Assembly (NCBI RefSeq): GCF_015751895.1
Contig: NZ_JADOTZ010000001.1
Coordinates: 1,860,001 to 1,924,000 of the forward strand
Origin: Zhihengliuella flava
GTDB lineage: Bacteria; Actinomycetota; Actinomycetes; Actinomycetales; Micrococcaceae
DNA: 64,000 nt
Direction of reading: 5' to 3'
Position 1 is the first letter of the stretch. Each line of letters begins with the position of its first letter. The translations under genes were made by a program, and so were the position numbers. This document shows positions 63,473 through 64,000 of this stretch, piece by piece. The notes under the pieces were generated by a model that saw only the letters and a list, made by a program, of their open reading frames with translations, made no database searches and had not been told where the DNA came from.

Positions 63473-64000
<528 letters not shown>

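Overview
The window looks like chromosomal DNA from a high-GC actinobacterium of the Micrococcaceae type (Micrococcales; Arthrobacter and relatives). The reasons are strong GC bias at third codon positions, GTG/TTG starts, ATGA-style stop/start overlaps, 'TAGGGT-N6-ATG' leaderless starts, sugar ABC importers without their own ATPases, and familiar actinobacterial pairings (metY with a CoA-binding protein; CotH, VTC and DUF4956 proteins). The genus cannot be fixed by reading alone. No rRNA, tRNA, CRISPR array, insertion sequence or prophage gene was seen. The first and last genes run off the window.

Layout. 0-12.5 kb is mainly housekeeping: the end of a giant Ig-like/fibronectin-III surface protein, purA, a GNAT acetyltransferase, a nitrilase-family amidase, an ECF sigma factor with a putative membrane anti-sigma partner, and a DUF4956/VTC/CotH operon. 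12.6-16 kb (minus strand) is a SAM-riboswitch-led operon of dimethyl-sulfone monooxygenase, metY and a CoA-binding protein. 16-23.5 kb holds a ZIP transporter, a YcaQ-like glycosylase with DUF2087, a histidine phosphatase, a LapA-like protein, a sigma factor-MGMT-AlkB alkylation-repair operon, and an M23 peptidase. 23.6-30.3 kb has acetyl-CoA synthetase and the ssuBAC sulfonate importer, each behind its own SAM riboswitch, with two small membrane-protein genes between them that share a duplicated 79-bp 5' region. 30.4-36.6 kb is a LacI-controlled alpha-glucoside (trehalose/maltose-like) importer plus a GH13 glucosidase. 36.8-44.6 kb is a second sulfur block: two more SAM riboswitches, a DszC-like monooxygenase, metN, metI, an LLM monooxygenase, a second DszC-like enzyme and two tandem metQ-like lipoproteins, closed by a strong bidirectional terminator. 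44.7-53 kb is an alpha-galactoside module (GH36, ABC importer, divergent Gfo/Idh/MocA and LacI genes). 53-59 kb is a polyol module (mannitol-dehydrogenase family enzyme, SorC regulator, ABC importer). 59-64 kb is an arabino-oligosaccharide module (LacI, ABC importer, GH51 arabinofuranosidase).

How it fits together. Five very similar SAM-I (S-box) riboswitches within about 23 kb tie uptake and oxidative desulfurisation of sulfonates, sulfones and other organosulfur compounds to cellular SAM. They also control an acetyl-CoA synthetase, which may recycle the acetate released by O-acetylserine/O-acetylhomoserine sulfhydrylation. In four of the five, the gene's Shine-Dalgarno sequence lies on the 3' strand of the riboswitch P1 helix, which suggests direct control of translation. 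The four carbohydrate importers each have a binding protein and two permeases but no ATPase, implying a shared MsiK-like ATPase elsewhere. Each has a local regulator, and candidate operators can be read directly: ACGCAAACGWTTAC, CTCTTGGCAAGAG, GCTCATMTGAGC-type repeats, and TTACATCGATGTAA.
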